A stretch of DNA of 51,670 nucleotides, taken from contig JAIOAW010000017.1 of assembly GCA_019873625.1 (NCBI GenBank), positions 1-51,670 of the forward strand. Reading direction: 5' to 3'. The DNA comes from Chloroflexota bacterium (GTDB lineage Bacteria; Chloroflexota; Anaerolineae; UBA1429). Each line of letters starts with the position of its first letter. Position 1 is the stretch's first letter. The notes beneath the pieces were generated by a model. That model made no database searches and had not been told where the DNA came from. It saw only the letters and a list, made by a program, of their open reading frames with translations. Shown here in pieces: positions 16,149 to 24,392 of the stretch. The position numbers and the translations under genes are program-made.

Positions 16149-16526
16149 ATGAAAGTGCTCCTCGTCAAACTGCAGGTGAAACCCGAGTTCCGCGACCAGT
16201 TCATCGAACTGGCTATGGTGGATGCGCGCGGTTCAACGGAAAACGAGCCGGGCTGCATGCGCTTCGACTTCCTTCAGGATGAATCGGACCCCAACACCTT
16301 CTACTTCTACGAAGTGTACAAGGATGAGGAGGCCTTCAAGGCCCACACGCAGACGGAACACTTTGCCACCTACCGCGACCAGATCAAGCCCGAATGGTAC
16401 GCCGCCCCCACCACGGTGGTGCGCTGCGTCAACCTCTACCCCGCCGATGCGGATTGGAAGAAGCAATATGAAGCGCCCGCCCCTCGCCGGCGCTGCCGCC
16501 CGCGAAGCGCTTCGGCCTCTTCCTGA
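16149..16526 (+). CDS. Antibiotic biosynthesis monooxygenase (ABM/YgiN/LsrG-like) protein
   Basis: A 125-residue protein with the ferredoxin-like dimeric alpha/beta fold of the ABM family. The family pattern is clear: VLLVKLQVKPEFRDQFIEL, then STENEPGCMRFDFLQDESDPNTFYFYEVYKDEEAF, then HTQTEHFATY. Members act as quinol monooxygenases or on autoinducer-type sugars (LsrG); either is possible here. The ATG at 16149 follows ATAAGGAGA. The last 15 residues are basic and Ser-rich (RRRCRPRSASASS) and do not fit the family. They may be a read-on into non-coding sequence after a lost stop, since the domain is complete before them. A terminator follows within 20 bases. Confidence 0.86.
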   Translation: MKVLLVKLQVKPEFRDQFIELAMVDARGSTENEPGCMRFDFLQDESDPNTFYFYEVYKDEEAFKAHTQTEHFATYRDQIKPEWYAAPTTVVRCVNLYPADADWKKQYEAPAPRRRCRPRSASASS

Positions 16527-16543
16527 CCCCAAGGGTTCGGGGC

Positions 16544-16573
16544 AAAAGGGCGCTCGAGACGAGCGCCCTTTTT
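16544..16573. terminator. Bidirectional rho-independent terminator
   Basis: 13-bp stem (16544-16556 with 16560-16572) and a 3-base loop, with a T-run on the plus strand and AAAA on the opposite side. It lies between convergent genes, three bases before the stop of the ferric-reductase-like gene. Confidence 0.88.
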
Positions 16574-16575
16574 CG

Positions 16576-17895
16576 TTAGAGCGCAAAGCGCTCCCAATGC
16601 ACGCGCGCCCGAGGCACGCCGAGTTCTCGAAGGGCGCGCCGCACGAGGGCCATCATCGGCGGGGGACCGCAGAGGTACACATCGCACGAGGCCACGTCGG
16701 GCACGAGGCGGGCGATTCGTTCTCGGTCAATGAATCCCTTTTCGCCCGCCCAATGGGGTTCTTCGCTGAGGACGTGATGCACGATTAGGCCATGCTCGCG
16801 CGCCAGGGCGTCCAGTTCGCCGTAAAAAGCGATGGCATCGAGGGTGCGGTTCCCGTAGAGGAGGGTAACGCGTTTGCCCTGCCGCGTAAAGTGCTCGGCG
16901 AGCGACCGGAGGGGAGTGATCCCGATGCCGCCGGCGATCAAAAGCACACGATCGCGGCGGCACAGGCGCGGCGTCATCGCGCCGTGGGGGCCGTCAATGA
17001 TCACGGGCGTGCCCGGCTGGAGCGAACGGACCTTGCGCGTGAAGTCGCCCACCGCTTTGATGCTCAACCGCAGATACTGGCCATTCGGCGCGCAAGAAAG
17101 GGAAAAGGGGTGAGCCTCGCACCAAAAGCCGCGCTGCAAAAAGCGCACGATGAGGAACTGCCCCGCCTCGATGGGGAAGCGTTCCAGCCGATGCCCCGTG
17201 ATGTAGACCGAATGGACATCGAGCGTCTCGGGGACGATGCGTTCTACGCGCGTGCGGAAGCGCGCGTACTGATACAGGGGCCTCGCGAAGCGAAAGAGGA
17301 TGACGTTCGCCACGGCAAAGGCCCACAGGATAAGCCAATACGTGCGAAAGGCCCCTTGGCCGATGAGGTCTCCTCCGACGAGGATTTGATGAAAAAAGGC
17401 CAGCGCCAGGGCGGCGTAGGCCGTTATATGCAGGGCATACCATTGCTCATAGGTCAAGCGCCTGCGCAAGAAGCCGAGCGATAATAAAATAATCAGGATA
17501 AAGAGGATAAGGCCAATTTCGGCGAGGAGCACCGTGGGGTAGGTGCGGAAGAAAAAGAGCACCTGGTCGAATATAGCGAGGCCGTTCAGCGCAGCGTGGG
17601 CGGCATTGGTCAGCACGGGGTGGACGAGCGCGAGCGTAAGGAGCGCGAAGCCGTTCCAGTGGTGAACGCGCGAAAGGCGATCTAGCCCGAAGCCCCGTTC
17701 CACCCACAAGACGCGCCCGATGAGGATGATCTGCGTCAGGAGCGTATAGCCGGCGAGGAGGCCCGCCAGGCGCGCCCCAGCCAAGAGGGCCGCTGCACCG
17801 CCGGCGCCCAGGAGGGCGCCCGAATGCCTCGCCCATAGGGCGATGATAGCCGCGAGGTTGGCGAGATACAGGGCGATGGGAAATGCTTTGCGCAT
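16576..17895 (-). CDS. Ferric-reductase-like transmembrane flavoprotein
   Basis: A 439-residue protein with an N-terminal membrane domain of about six helices and a C-terminal FAD/NAD(P)H reductase domain. The membrane part has paired His typical of heme ligands (RVHHWNGFALLTLALVHPVL and WYALHITAYAALALAFFHQIL). The reductase part shows HPFSLS (FAD), GGIGITPLRSL (NAD(P) phosphate) and LCGPPPMMALVRRAL (C-terminal nucleotide site). It should pass electrons from cytoplasmic NAD(P)H across the membrane to an acceptor such as ferric iron or oxygen. Start ATG at 17895 with AAAGGAT upstream. A promoter lies at 17945-17973. No ferredoxin domain is attached. The physiological acceptor is not indicated by neighbours. 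Confidence 0.9.
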   Translation of the reverse strand: MRKAFPIALYLANLAAIIALWARHSGALLGAGGAAALLAGARLAGLLAGYTLLTQIILIGRVLWVERGFGLDRLSRVHHWNGFALLTLALVHPVLTNAAHAALNGLAIFDQVLFFFRTYPTVLLAEIGLILFILIILLSLGFLRRRLTYEQWYALHITAYAALALAFFHQILVGGDLIGQGAFRTYWLILWAFAVANVILFRFARPLYQYARFRTRVERIVPETLDVHSVYITGHRLERFPIEAGQFLIVRFLQRGFWCEAHPFSLSCAPNGQYLRLSIKAVGDFTRKVRSLQPGTPVIIDGPHGAMTPRLCRRDRVLLIAGGIGITPLRSLAEHFTRQGKRVTLLYGNRTLDAIAFYGELDALAREHGLIVHHVLSEEPHWAGEKGFIDRERIARLVPDVASCDVYLCGPPPMMALVRRALRELGVPRARVHWERFAL

Positions 17896-17944
17896 AGCAG
17901 GGTATCCTTTCCTGGGTGCCGCCTTGGGCATACCAAGCGGCGGT

Positions 17945-17973
17945 ATTGTTCCATAGGTTCGGGGGCGCGTCAA
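17945..17973 (-). promoter_or_regulatory. Possible promoter for the ferric-reductase-like gene
   Basis: On the minus strand TTGACG (17968-17973), 17-base spacer, AACAAT (17945-17950), 50 bases before the ATG. Confidence 0.45.
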
Positions 17974-17979
17974 GCGGCG

Positions 17980-18235
17980 CGCGCCCCTTCCGCCTCGCGC
18001 GTGGGCCAGGAGGCCCCCTTCTCTTTTATTTTTGGCGTGCTGAAGCCTTGGCTTCAGCAAGTATCGCGCCCTCGCCCTAGCCCTCTCCCGCCCCAGCGGG
18101 AGAGGGAAAAAGAGCACGAGGCCCCTACCGTGTGGCGTTCCCTCTCCCACGTCGAGTGGGAGAGGGTCAGGGTGAGGGGGAGCACGCCCCTTCCGCCTCG
18201 CGCACACGGGCCGGGAGGCCCGCGCTCCGAAATTG
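17980..18235. repeat. Cluster of REP-like palindromes and a 19-bp direct repeat
   Basis: This 473-base gene-free gap (17896-18368) holds several palindromes. A 10-bp-arm hairpin starting TGCTGAAGCC lies at 18038-18059. Two stems of the CCCTCTCCC type lie at 18081-18106 and about 18148-18175, the second followed by CAGGGTGAGGG. The direct repeat CGCCCCTTCCGCCTCGCGC occurs near 17986 and again near 18185, each followed by a GGGCC-GGAGGCCC hairpin. The same elements recur at 30.4 and 39.9 kb. Confidence 0.75.
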
Positions 18236-18264
18236 CAGCCGCAAACACACATCCCCTTCTCATC

Positions 18265-18301
18265 ACATCTTAACAAAAGGATAACATTTCCCTGCTATAC
18301 T
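18265..18301 (+). promoter_or_regulatory. Promoter P1 with 11-bp-spaced repeats, before the secreted protein gene
   Basis: An extended -10 box TGCTATACT (18293-18301) with no good -35 at 17 bases. In its place TAACA occurs at 18271-18275 and 18282-18286, 11 bases apart, with a CATCACATC segment one turn further upstream. The layout matches P2 at 19312-19353 and is typical of promoters activated by OmpR-type regulators. Confidence 0.55.
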
Positions 18302-18368
18302 GAGCGTGGCTTATAAACAAGGCCGGGGGATGGTCCCACGGCTATCACCGAAGAGAAAGGAGTTTGTT

Positions 18369-19217
18369 ATGCGTCACTTATTGAAACGAGGGTGGATCAT
18401 CCTCTTAGTCGGGGCGCTTCTCGTCGCAGGAGGCCTGACGGTGTGGGCACAAGGGAATAATAATGATGAAAACACCAACACCACGCCGTGGCCGGGCAGA
18501 GGAGGCATTGTCGCCCGCTGCGACGTCTCCGCCGAGGCTATGCAAGCGCTCAACCAAAAGATGCAAGCGATTTTAGCGGAAAAGTTGGGCGTGAGCGTCG
18601 AGGAACTGCAATCGGCCTGTGGGCCGAGGGGATATCTGCCGGGTTTGGCGGCCAAGGGGAACGTGACCCCAGAGGCCTGGCGCGAGGCGATGCAGAGCGC
18701 CCGTGAAGAAGCGTTGAAGGCGGCCGTGAAAGACGGCACTTTGACCCAGGAGCAGGCCGATTGCCTGGCCCAGCCTAGGGCGCTCATCGGGGGTGGCCGT
18801 ATGGCCTTCCGCGCCCCGAATATGCCCCTTTACGATTGGCTCGATATCCCAGCGGATACCTGGCGTGAGGCCCAGCAATCGGCCCTGGCCAGCGCCTTGG
18901 GTATGACGAAAGAGGAGTTGACCGAGGCCCTTCAAGCGGGCAAGACCGTCCGTGAGATCATCGAGGAAAAGGATCTGACGGTCGAAAAGGTGCAAGAGGC
19001 GATGCAGGCCGCCTTTGAGGAGGCCGTCAAGCAGGCGCAGGCGGAGGGGCGCATCACCGCTGCGCAGGCCGAAAAACTCCTCAAACTGAAGGTCGGCGCG
19101 GTGCCCGGTTTCGGCAGGGGCGACTTTGAAGGGCGACCGATGATGCGCGGCCGCGGTGGGATGATGCGCGGCGGGTTCTGGCCCAAGGCCACGCCAACCC
19201 CCACCACGAGTTCGTAA
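18369..19217 (+). CDS. Secreted helical protein with Gly/Arg/Met-rich tail
   Basis: A 282-residue exported protein of unknown function. Residues 1-28 are a signal peptide (KR, hydrophobic core, then VWAQG). Two related helical units follow, at about 53-133 and 160-240. Each has a W-REA-(M/Q)-QSA segment, an LG(V/M)(S/T)xEEL segment and an end like GTLTQEQADCL or GRITAAQAEKL, so the protein looks internally duplicated. Three Cys lie in the first unit. Residues 246-271 are rich in Gly, Arg and Met (RPMMRGRGGMMRGGFW), then a Thr/Pro tail. Similar Chloroflexota proteins sit next to MacAB-like pumps. The ATG at 18369 has AAAGGAG upstream. It has its own promoter P1 and terminator. It may bind metal or a toxic compound in the envelope (inference). 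Confidence 0.82.
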   Translation: MRHLLKRGWIILLVGALLVAGGLTVWAQGNNNDENTNTTPWPGRGGIVARCDVSAEAMQALNQKMQAILAEKLGVSVEELQSACGPRGYLPGLAAKGNVTPEAWREAMQSAREEALKAAVKDGTLTQEQADCLAQPRALIGGGRMAFRAPNMPLYDWLDIPADTWREAQQSALASALGMTKEELTEALQAGKTVREIIEEKDLTVEKVQEAMQAAFEEAVKQAQAEGRITAAQAEKLLKLKVGAVPGFGRGDFEGRPMMRGRGGMMRGGFWPKATPTPTTSS

Positions 19218-19259
19218 GCGATCTATCTCCCGATCCCTCCTGGCAGGCGACACAGGCCC

Positions 19260-19296
19260 GATTCTCCGCCGCAACGTTGCGGCGGAGAATCTTTTT
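19260..19296 (+). terminator. Rho-independent terminator after the secreted protein gene
   Basis: Perfect 16-bp inverted repeat (19260-19275 with 19276-19291) followed by TTTTT. Confidence 0.92.
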
Positions 19297-19311
19297 CGCT
19301 TTGGGTAAATG

Positions 19312-19353
19312 TCATCATCTCTTCATCATCTCTTCACAATTTTCTGCTACACT
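19312..19353 (+). promoter_or_regulatory. Promoter P2 with tandem 11-bp repeats, before the efflux operon
   Basis: TCATCATCTCT is repeated exactly at 19312-19322 and 19323-19333. A third, degenerate unit TCACAATTTTC (19334-19344) abuts an extended -10 box TGCTACACT (19345-19353). No independent -35 is seen. Direct repeats with an 11-bp period just upstream of the -10 are the classic binding pattern of OmpR/PhoB-family activators. Confidence 0.65.
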
Positions 19354-19389
19354 AGGAGCGTGAATCATCTCGATGGGCAAGGAGAGGCG

Positions 19390-20979
19390 ATGCAGCACAA
19401 AAGAAGACGGGTCGTGTGGATTGTCGTGGCGATTCTCCTGGTAGGGGCGGCGGCGGGCGGCTATGCCTACTATCGCCAAACCAAGGCGACCAAGGCCCAG
19501 GCGCAAGCCACCCAGCAGACGCTCCAAACAGCCCGCGTGCGGCGGGGTGAGATCGTCCTTTCGGCCACGGGCGCCGGAAGCGTCGTGGCCGCGCGCGAGA
19601 TGGCCTTGGCCTTTGGTGCGGGGGGCGAACTTCTCGAATTGAAGGTGGGCGTGGGCGATGCGGTCAAGCAGGGCGATGTGCTCGCCCGCATAGATGACTC
19701 AGCCGCCCAAAAGGCCGTGGCCAGCGCCGAACAGGCCCTCGTCCGGGCCAAGGCCGATTTGCAAACGGCGCAACAGAATCACGCCGACCTCCTCGCGCCG
19801 CCCACGGAGGCCGAACTCCTCGCGGCACAAGCCGCCGTCGAGACGGCCCAAAAGAACCTCGATGACCTCCTCAAAGGCGCCACTCCGGCCGAAATCGCCC
19901 AGGCCGAGGCCAACTTGGCCAGCGCTGAGCAGGCATATCAAGAGGCCGTGGCGGGGCCATCGGAGGAGGATATTCGCAAGGCCCAACTCGCGCTGGACCA
20001 AGCCAAAAACAGCCGTTGGTCCACCCAAATGAACCGGGATGCCACCTGCGGCCTGCGCCCCGATTCCTCCGCCTGTGACCAGGCCCAGGCTCAGGTGCTG
20101 AACGCAGAAATCTCGGTGCAATTAGCCGAGATGAACCTGGAGGCTGCCAAAAAGGGCAAGACCCAGGCGGAGATTCAGGCCCTGGCCGCCCAGGTGGCCG
20201 CCGCGCGAGAGACCCTGGCCAAATTGCGCGCCGGCCCCACCCAGGCGGAGATTGACTCGGCCAAGGCGCAGTTGGCCTCTGCGAAGGAGAAACTCGCCGA
20301 TTTGCAGAATGGCCCCACCGCTGAGGAAATCGCCGTCTCTGAGCAAAACGTCCGCAGCGCCGAACTCGCCGTGCAACTGGCGGAGGCGAACCTCGCCGAG
20401 GCCAAAGACGCCCTCGAGCGTTGCACGCTCGTGGCCCCCTTCGATGGGGTAATCACGGCGGTGAACGCCCAAGTGGGCGACACGGTAAGCGCCAATAACG
20501 CCATCTTGACTATGGCCGACCTCAGCCAGGTGGTGCTCGACGTCTACCTCGACGAGACGGATTGGGCGATGGTGAACGTAGGGCACGAGGTGGAAGTAAC
20601 CTTCGACGCCATCCCCGACCAGGTGTTCAAGGGCAAGGTCGTGCGCGTCTCGCCGCAACTCGTCACGGTGAGCGGGGTGAAATCGGTCTATGCGCAGGCC
20701 GTGCTGGATGCAGCCTCTTTTGCCAAACCGCAGAGGCTCCCCGTGGGGTTGAGCGCCACGGTGGATGTCATCGGCGGGCGCGCCACAAACGTCCTCTTGG
20801 TACCGGTGGAAGCCTTACGGGAAATCGGCACGGGGGAATATGCCGTCTTTGTGGTGGAAAACGGTCAACCTAAACTGCGCCCGGTGGAAGTAGGGTTGAT
20901 GGATGCCACCTATGCCGAAATCACGTCGGGCTTGCAGGAGGGTGAACTCGTCAGCACGGGCCTGGTGGAGACGAAATGA
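19390..20979 (+). CDS. HlyD/MacA-type efflux adaptor with long repeat coiled coil
   Basis: Membrane-fusion adaptor of 529 residues that should link an inner-membrane ABC pump to the envelope. It has one N-terminal membrane helix (residues 8-28) and a first lipoyl half ([13 protein letters not shown]...[16 protein letters not shown], 53-104). A very long helical part at 105-345 is made of about six units with a P-T-x-A-E-I-like turn. The second lipoyl half ([20 protein letters not shown], 347-366) and a beta-barrel end follow. An insertion at 216-230 carries C220 and C229, which could form a disulfide. The ATG at 19390 follows AAGGAGAGG. The usual MacA is about 370 residues, so this coiled part is much longer. 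The next gene overlaps the stop by ATGA. Confidence 0.91.
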   Translation: MQHKRRRVVWIVVAILLVGAAAGGYAYYRQTKATKAQAQATQQTLQTARVRRGEIVLSATGAGSVVAAREMALAFGAGGELLELKVGVGDAVKQGDVLARIDDSAAQKAVASAEQALVRAKADLQTAQQNHADLLAPPTEAELLAAQAAVETAQKNLDDLLKGATPAEIAQAEANLASAEQAYQEAVAGPSEEDIRKAQLALDQAKNSRWSTQMNRDATCGLRPDSSACDQAQAQVLNAEISVQLAEMNLEAAKKGKTQAEIQALAAQVAAARETLAKLRAGPTQAEIDSAKAQLASAKEKLADLQNGPTAEEIAVSEQNVRSAELAVQLAEANLAEAKDALERCTLVAPFDGVITAVNAQVGDTVSANNAILTMADLSQVVLDVYLDETDWAMVNVGHEVEVTFDAIPDQVFKGKVVRVSPQLVTVSGVKSVYAQAVLDAASFAKPQRLPVGLSATVDVIGGRATNVLLVPVEALREIGTGEYAVFVVENGQPKLRPVEVGLMDATYAEITSGLQEGELVSTGLVETK

Positions 20980-21713
20980 GCGATCAACCCCTCATCGTAA
21001 CGGAAGCGTTGACCAAAATCTACCGTATGGGCCGCGTCGAAGTGCCCGCCTTGCGGGGGATTGACCTGACCGTGGCGGCGGGCGAATTCGTGGCCGTGAT
21101 GGGGCCATCCGGTTCGGGCAAGAGCACGCTGATGAACATCCTCGGCTGCCTAGATCGCCCTACCTCGGGGCGATACATCCTCGATGGGCAGGACGTCTCT
21201 CGCTTGAGCAAGGTGGAATTGGCCGTTATCCGCAACGAGCGGATTGGGTTCGTCTTCCAATCGTTCAACTTATTGCCGCGCACGACCGCGCTCAAGAACG
21301 TGATGCTCCCGCTCATCTACAGCCGCAACCGGCGGCTGAGCCGGGCCGAACGGCGTGACCGCGCCGAGGAACTCCTCACCATGGTGGGCCTGGCCGACCG
21401 TATGCACCACGAACCGCAGGAACTTTCCGGCGGCGAACGCCAACGGGTGGCCATCGCCCGCGCCCTGGTCAATGACCCCGTGCTCATCTTGGCCGATGAG
21501 CCGACGGGCAACCTCGATACGCACGCCGGCCAGGAGATTATGCAAATCTTGGAGGCCCTGAACGCCCAGGGGCGCACCATCGTGATGGTTACGCACGAGC
21601 CGGAGATCGCCATCCACGCGCGCCGCACCATCCACGTGCGCGATGGGCTGATCGAATCGGTGGTGTATAACGGGCACGGCGGCCCCCTGGCCGAAAAGGA
21701 GGAAAGAGAATGA
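20976..21713 (+). CDS. MacB/LolD-type ABC transporter ATP-binding protein
   Basis: A 245-residue ATPase of an ABC export system. All motifs are present: Walker [11 protein letters not shown]-loop [12 protein letters not shown], signature [15 protein letters not shown], Walker [14 protein letters not shown] and the switch VTHEPE. The sequence around Walker A and the [19 protein letters not shown] segment match the MacB/LolD group, which drives mechanical transmission through an FtsX-like permease rather than ordinary transport. It overlaps the adaptor gene by ATGA at its start and the permease gene by ATGA at its end, so the three are translationally coupled. Confidence 0.95.
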   Translation: MSDQPLIVTEALTKIYRMGRVEVPALRGIDLTVAAGEFVAVMGPSGSGKSTLMNILGCLDRPTSGRYILDGQDVSRLSKVELAVIRNERIGFVFQSFNLLPRTTALKNVMLPLIYSRNRRLSRAERRDRAEELLTMVGLADRMHHEPQELSGGERQRVAIARALVNDPVLILADEPTGNLDTHAGQEIMQILEALNAQGRTIVMVTHEPEIAIHARRTIHVRDGLIESVVYNGHGGPLAEKEERE

Positions 21714-22945
21714 GTTTTCTCGATCTCGTCCAGGTGGCGGCAGAGGGCCTATCGAACAACAAACTGCGCGCCCTCCTCACGATGCTGGGCGTCATCATCG
21801 GCGTGGCGGCGGTGATCATTATGATGGCCGTCAGCGCGGGCACCGAGGCAGCCATCGCCGAGCGGATCACCAGCCTAGGGGCCAACCTCATCTTTGTGCG
21901 ACCGGCCTTTAGTATGGGGGGCGCGCGGGGCGAACGGATAGCGGCCCGCCCCTCGCTCACCTTCGACGATGCCAAGGCGATTAGCGAGCAGATTTCCCGC
22001 GTCAAGGGCGTTACGGTAGAGCAGAACAGTATGCAGACCGTCAAATACGGCGCGAACACCTTGACGGATATCACCGTCATCGGCACCACGCCCGATTTCC
22101 CCACCGTGCGCGAGGTGCGCGTGGCCGACGGGCGCTTTTTCAACGCGCAAGAGGTGGATCGCGTGGCCAAGGTATGCGTGTTGGGCTATTCCGTCGCCCA
22201 AGAACTCTTTGGCGGTGCTGACCCCATCGGCGAAAAGGTGATGGTGGGCAATACGAAACTCACGGTCATCGGCGTGATGGCCGAACGCGGCACGGTGGGC
22301 AACCAAGATTGGGATGCGCGCGTCTACACGCCCATCACCGTGGTGTTCCAGAAGTTTATGCCCTCACAGTTTGCCCGGGTGATGGGCAACCGCGTGGGGA
22401 TGATTTATGTCCAGGCCGAAAGCCAAGAGGCCATCCCCACAGTCATCACGCAGATTACCTATCTCTTGGCCAAGCGGCACGGCGTGACCGTGGATGAACC
22501 CGATTTCAGCGTGCAAACCCAGCAAGATATCATCAGCGCCCAGCAGGCCACCACAGCGGCCTTCCGCAACTTGCTAGCCTGGGTGGCGGGGGTGTCGCTC
22601 CTCGTGGGGGGCATTGGGATTATGAACATTATGTTGGTGAGCGTGACGGAGCGCACCCGAGAAATCGGCATCCGCCAATCGGTGGGCGCCACGGAGGCCG
22701 ATGTGCGTTGGCAGTTCTTGGCCGAGGCGCTCGTCCTCAGCCTGACGGGTGGGGCCATCGGGGTGCTGGCCGGCGTAGGCGGGGCCTGGGTCTTTGCGCG
22801 CCTGAGCGAGATGCGCACCGTGGTGGTGCCCAATTCCATCGCCCTAGCCTTCGGCTCGGCGGCGGCGGTGGGCATCTTCTTCGGGTTCTACCCGGCAAAC
22901 AAAGCGGCGCGGCTCGATCCCATCGAGGCCCTGCGCCACGAATGA
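21710..22945 (+). CDS. MacB/FtsX-type ABC permease
   Basis: A 411-residue permease with the MacB plan: a first membrane helix after [25 protein letters not shown] (about 15-45), a large external domain of about 230 residues, and three helices at the C-terminus (about 285-400). The last part includes the FtsX signature [27 protein letters not shown] and ends DPIEALRHE. The ATPase is a separate protein, unlike enterobacterial MacB, where both are fused. With the adaptor and ATPase it forms a three-part pump, probably for a lipid-like compound, peptide or drug. The substrate is not known. Confidence 0.94.
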   Translation: MSFLDLVQVAAEGLSNNKLRALLTMLGVIIGVAAVIIMMAVSAGTEAAIAERITSLGANLIFVRPAFSMGGARGERIAARPSLTFDDAKAISEQISRVKGVTVEQNSMQTVKYGANTLTDITVIGTTPDFPTVREVRVADGRFFNAQEVDRVAKVCVLGYSVAQELFGGADPIGEKVMVGNTKLTVIGVMAERGTVGNQDWDARVYTPITVVFQKFMPSQFARVMGNRVGMIYVQAESQEAIPTVITQITYLLAKRHGVTVDEPDFSVQTQQDIISAQQATTAAFRNLLAWVAGVSLLVGGIGIMNIMLVSVTERTREIGIRQSVGATEADVRWQFLAEALVLSLTGGAIGVLAGVGGAWVFARLSEMRTVVVPNSIALAFGSAAAVGIFFGFYPANKAARLDPIEALRHE

Positions 22946-22965
22946 TAAAAGGAGTTGAGGTTCCA

Positions 22966-23631
22966 ATGAAAACGCGTTCCATTGCCCTGTTGGTTATCCT
23001 CGCCCTGGGGATAGCGCTCGCGGGGTGCGCCAAAAAGGAATCCACGGCCAGTGCCCAGGCGGCGGCCCAGCAAGCCCCGACCCTTTCGCCCGTGATGCGC
23101 CTTCTCATCGGCATCTTCCGCCTGGAAGGCACGGCGGATGCCGTAACGCCCGAACAGGCGAAGCAACTCTTGCCCTTGTGGAAGGGTTACCGCGCCCTTT
23201 CGCAGAGCGATAAGGCCGTTCCCGCCGAACTGGAAGGGCTGATCAAACAGATTGAGGAGGCGATGACGCCCTCTCAACGCCAAAAGATCGCGGCGATGAA
23301 CCTCTCCTACGCCGATCTCCAGGCGATTGCCGAAGAACGCGGCATCAACTTGGGCGGGCGTATGGGCGCGGGCGCTGGGCCAATGGCCACGCGCGCGGCG
23401 CAGAGCGGAACCCAGGCTCGCCAAGGGGCAGCCGGGGGGCCGGCCTTTGCGGGGCCGCCTGACGGCGGGATGATGTTCGGCGGGCCGCTGGGCCAGGGCG
23501 GCCAAGGGAGCACCACGTTGAGCGCGGAGGCCGTGGCGACCTTGCGGGCGCGGGCGAGCACGCGGGTGCCCACGGCCCTGCTCGATGCCCTCATCGCGCT
23601 CCTTCAGGAGCGCGCGGGGTTAGGTCAATAG
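22966..23631 (+). CDS. Lipoprotein of unknown function, Gly/Met-rich middle
   Basis: A 221-residue lipoprotein. The signal peptide ends with LAGC, so C21 would carry the lipid anchor. Residues 40-115 are helical (MRLLIGIFRLEGTADAVTPEQAKQLLPLW-like, then LIKQIEEAMTPSQRQKIAAMNLS). This block often recurs in Chloroflexota lipoproteins next to MacAB-like pumps, as I recall. Residues 125-185 are low-complexity Gly/Ala/Pro with GPPDGGMMFGGPLGQGGQG. A final helix covers about 190-218. It follows the permease by 20 bases with AAAAGGAG upstream and belongs to the same operon. A role as an accessory part of the pump or as a sensor partner is possible but not shown. Confidence 0.8.
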   Translation: MKTRSIALLVILALGIALAGCAKKESTASAQAAAQQAPTLSPVMRLLIGIFRLEGTADAVTPEQAKQLLPLWKGYRALSQSDKAVPAELEGLIKQIEEAMTPSQRQKIAAMNLSYADLQAIAEERGINLGGRMGAGAGPMATRAAQSGTQARQGAAGGPAFAGPPDGGMMFGGPLGQGGQGSTTLSAEAVATLRARASTRVPTALLDALIALLQERAGLGQ

Positions 23632-23644
23632 ACTTCATATGGGC

Positions 23645-23685
23645 TATACTAAAAGGGCGCCGTGGGTTAGCCCTCGCGGCGCCTT
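23645..23685 (+). promoter_or_regulatory. Possible -10 box and hairpin ahead of the two-component genes
   Basis: TATACT (23645-23650) could be the -10 of a promoter for the regulator. It is followed at once by an imperfect 9-bp hairpin (23653-23662 with 23677-23685). The hairpin has no T-run. It could attenuate read-through from the efflux operon. Confidence 0.3.
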
Positions 23686-23705
23686 GAGACGTGCAGGAGG
23701 GAGAA

Positions 23706-24392
23706 ATGCCCAAGACACTGCTCATTGTAGACGATGAGGAACGGCTCCGCGCCCTGTTGCGCGACTATATGGAGCACGAGGGTTTTCGCGTGCTCCTCGC
23801 GGCGGATGGCCGCGAGGCCCTGCGCATTGCCCGGCAAGAAAAGCCAGACCTCATCATCCTTGACCTGATGATGCCCGAGATGGATGGCTGGGAGTTTATG
23901 CGCCGCTACACGCCCGAAGCGCGCACGCCCATCATCATCTTAACGGCGCGTTTGGATGATACCGACAAAGTGCTGGGCCTGGAATTGGGCGCGGATGATT
24001 ACGTGACCAAGCCATTCAGCCCGCGCGTCCTCGCGGCACGCGTGCGGGCCGTGTTGCGGCGGGCCGGCGCCCAGCCGCCCCCGGCGGAGGTGCTGCGCGC
24101 GGCGGATATCGTGTTAGATCGCGCCGCGCACCAGGTTACGGTGGGCGGCCAGCCCGTGTCGCTCACGCCCTCGGAGTTCGATCTCTTGGCAGCGTTGATG
24201 GCCGCGCCGGGGCGGGTGTTCACGCGCCTTGAACTCCTCGAGCGCGTCCAAGGCACCCTGTACGAGGGGTATGAGCGCACCATTGACGTGCATATTCGTA
24301 ACTTGCGCAGCAAGATCGAACCGAACCCCAAAAAGCCCCGCTATATCGAGACGGTGTACGGCGTGGGCTATCGTTTCGCGGCGGAGTCCTAA
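23706..24392 (+). CDS. OmpR/PhoB-family response regulator
   Basis: A 228-residue two-component regulator. The receiver domain (1-120) has DDE near residue 9, the phospho-acceptor D53 in LIILDLMMPEMDG, the Thr in ILTAR and the Lys in DYVTKPFSP. The winged-helix DNA-binding domain (130-228) has LTPSEFDLLAALM and the recognition region YERTIDVHIRNLRSKIE, ending YGVGYRF. The start ATG at 23706 has GGAGGGAG upstream. It is followed by a histidine kinase gene overlapping by one base (TAATG). Its likely targets are promoters P1 and P2, whose 11-bp repeats fit this regulator class. That link is inference. Confidence 0.96.
   Translation: MPKTLLIVDDEERLRALLRDYMEHEGFRVLLAADGREALRIARQEKPDLIILDLMMPEMDGWEFMRRYTPEARTPIIILTARLDDTDKVLGLELGADDYVTKPFSPRVLAARVRAVLRRAGAQPPPAEVLRAADIVLDRAAHQVTVGGQPVSLTPSEFDLLAALMAAPGRVFTRLELLERVQGTLYEGYERTIDVHIRNLRSKIEPNPKKPRYIETVYGVGYRFAAES

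Noticed and set aside
17896-18368. Possible CRISPR array from regularly placed palindromes
   Set aside because: The repeats differ in sequence and spacing and there are no unique spacers of equal size or cas genes. They fit REP-like elements.
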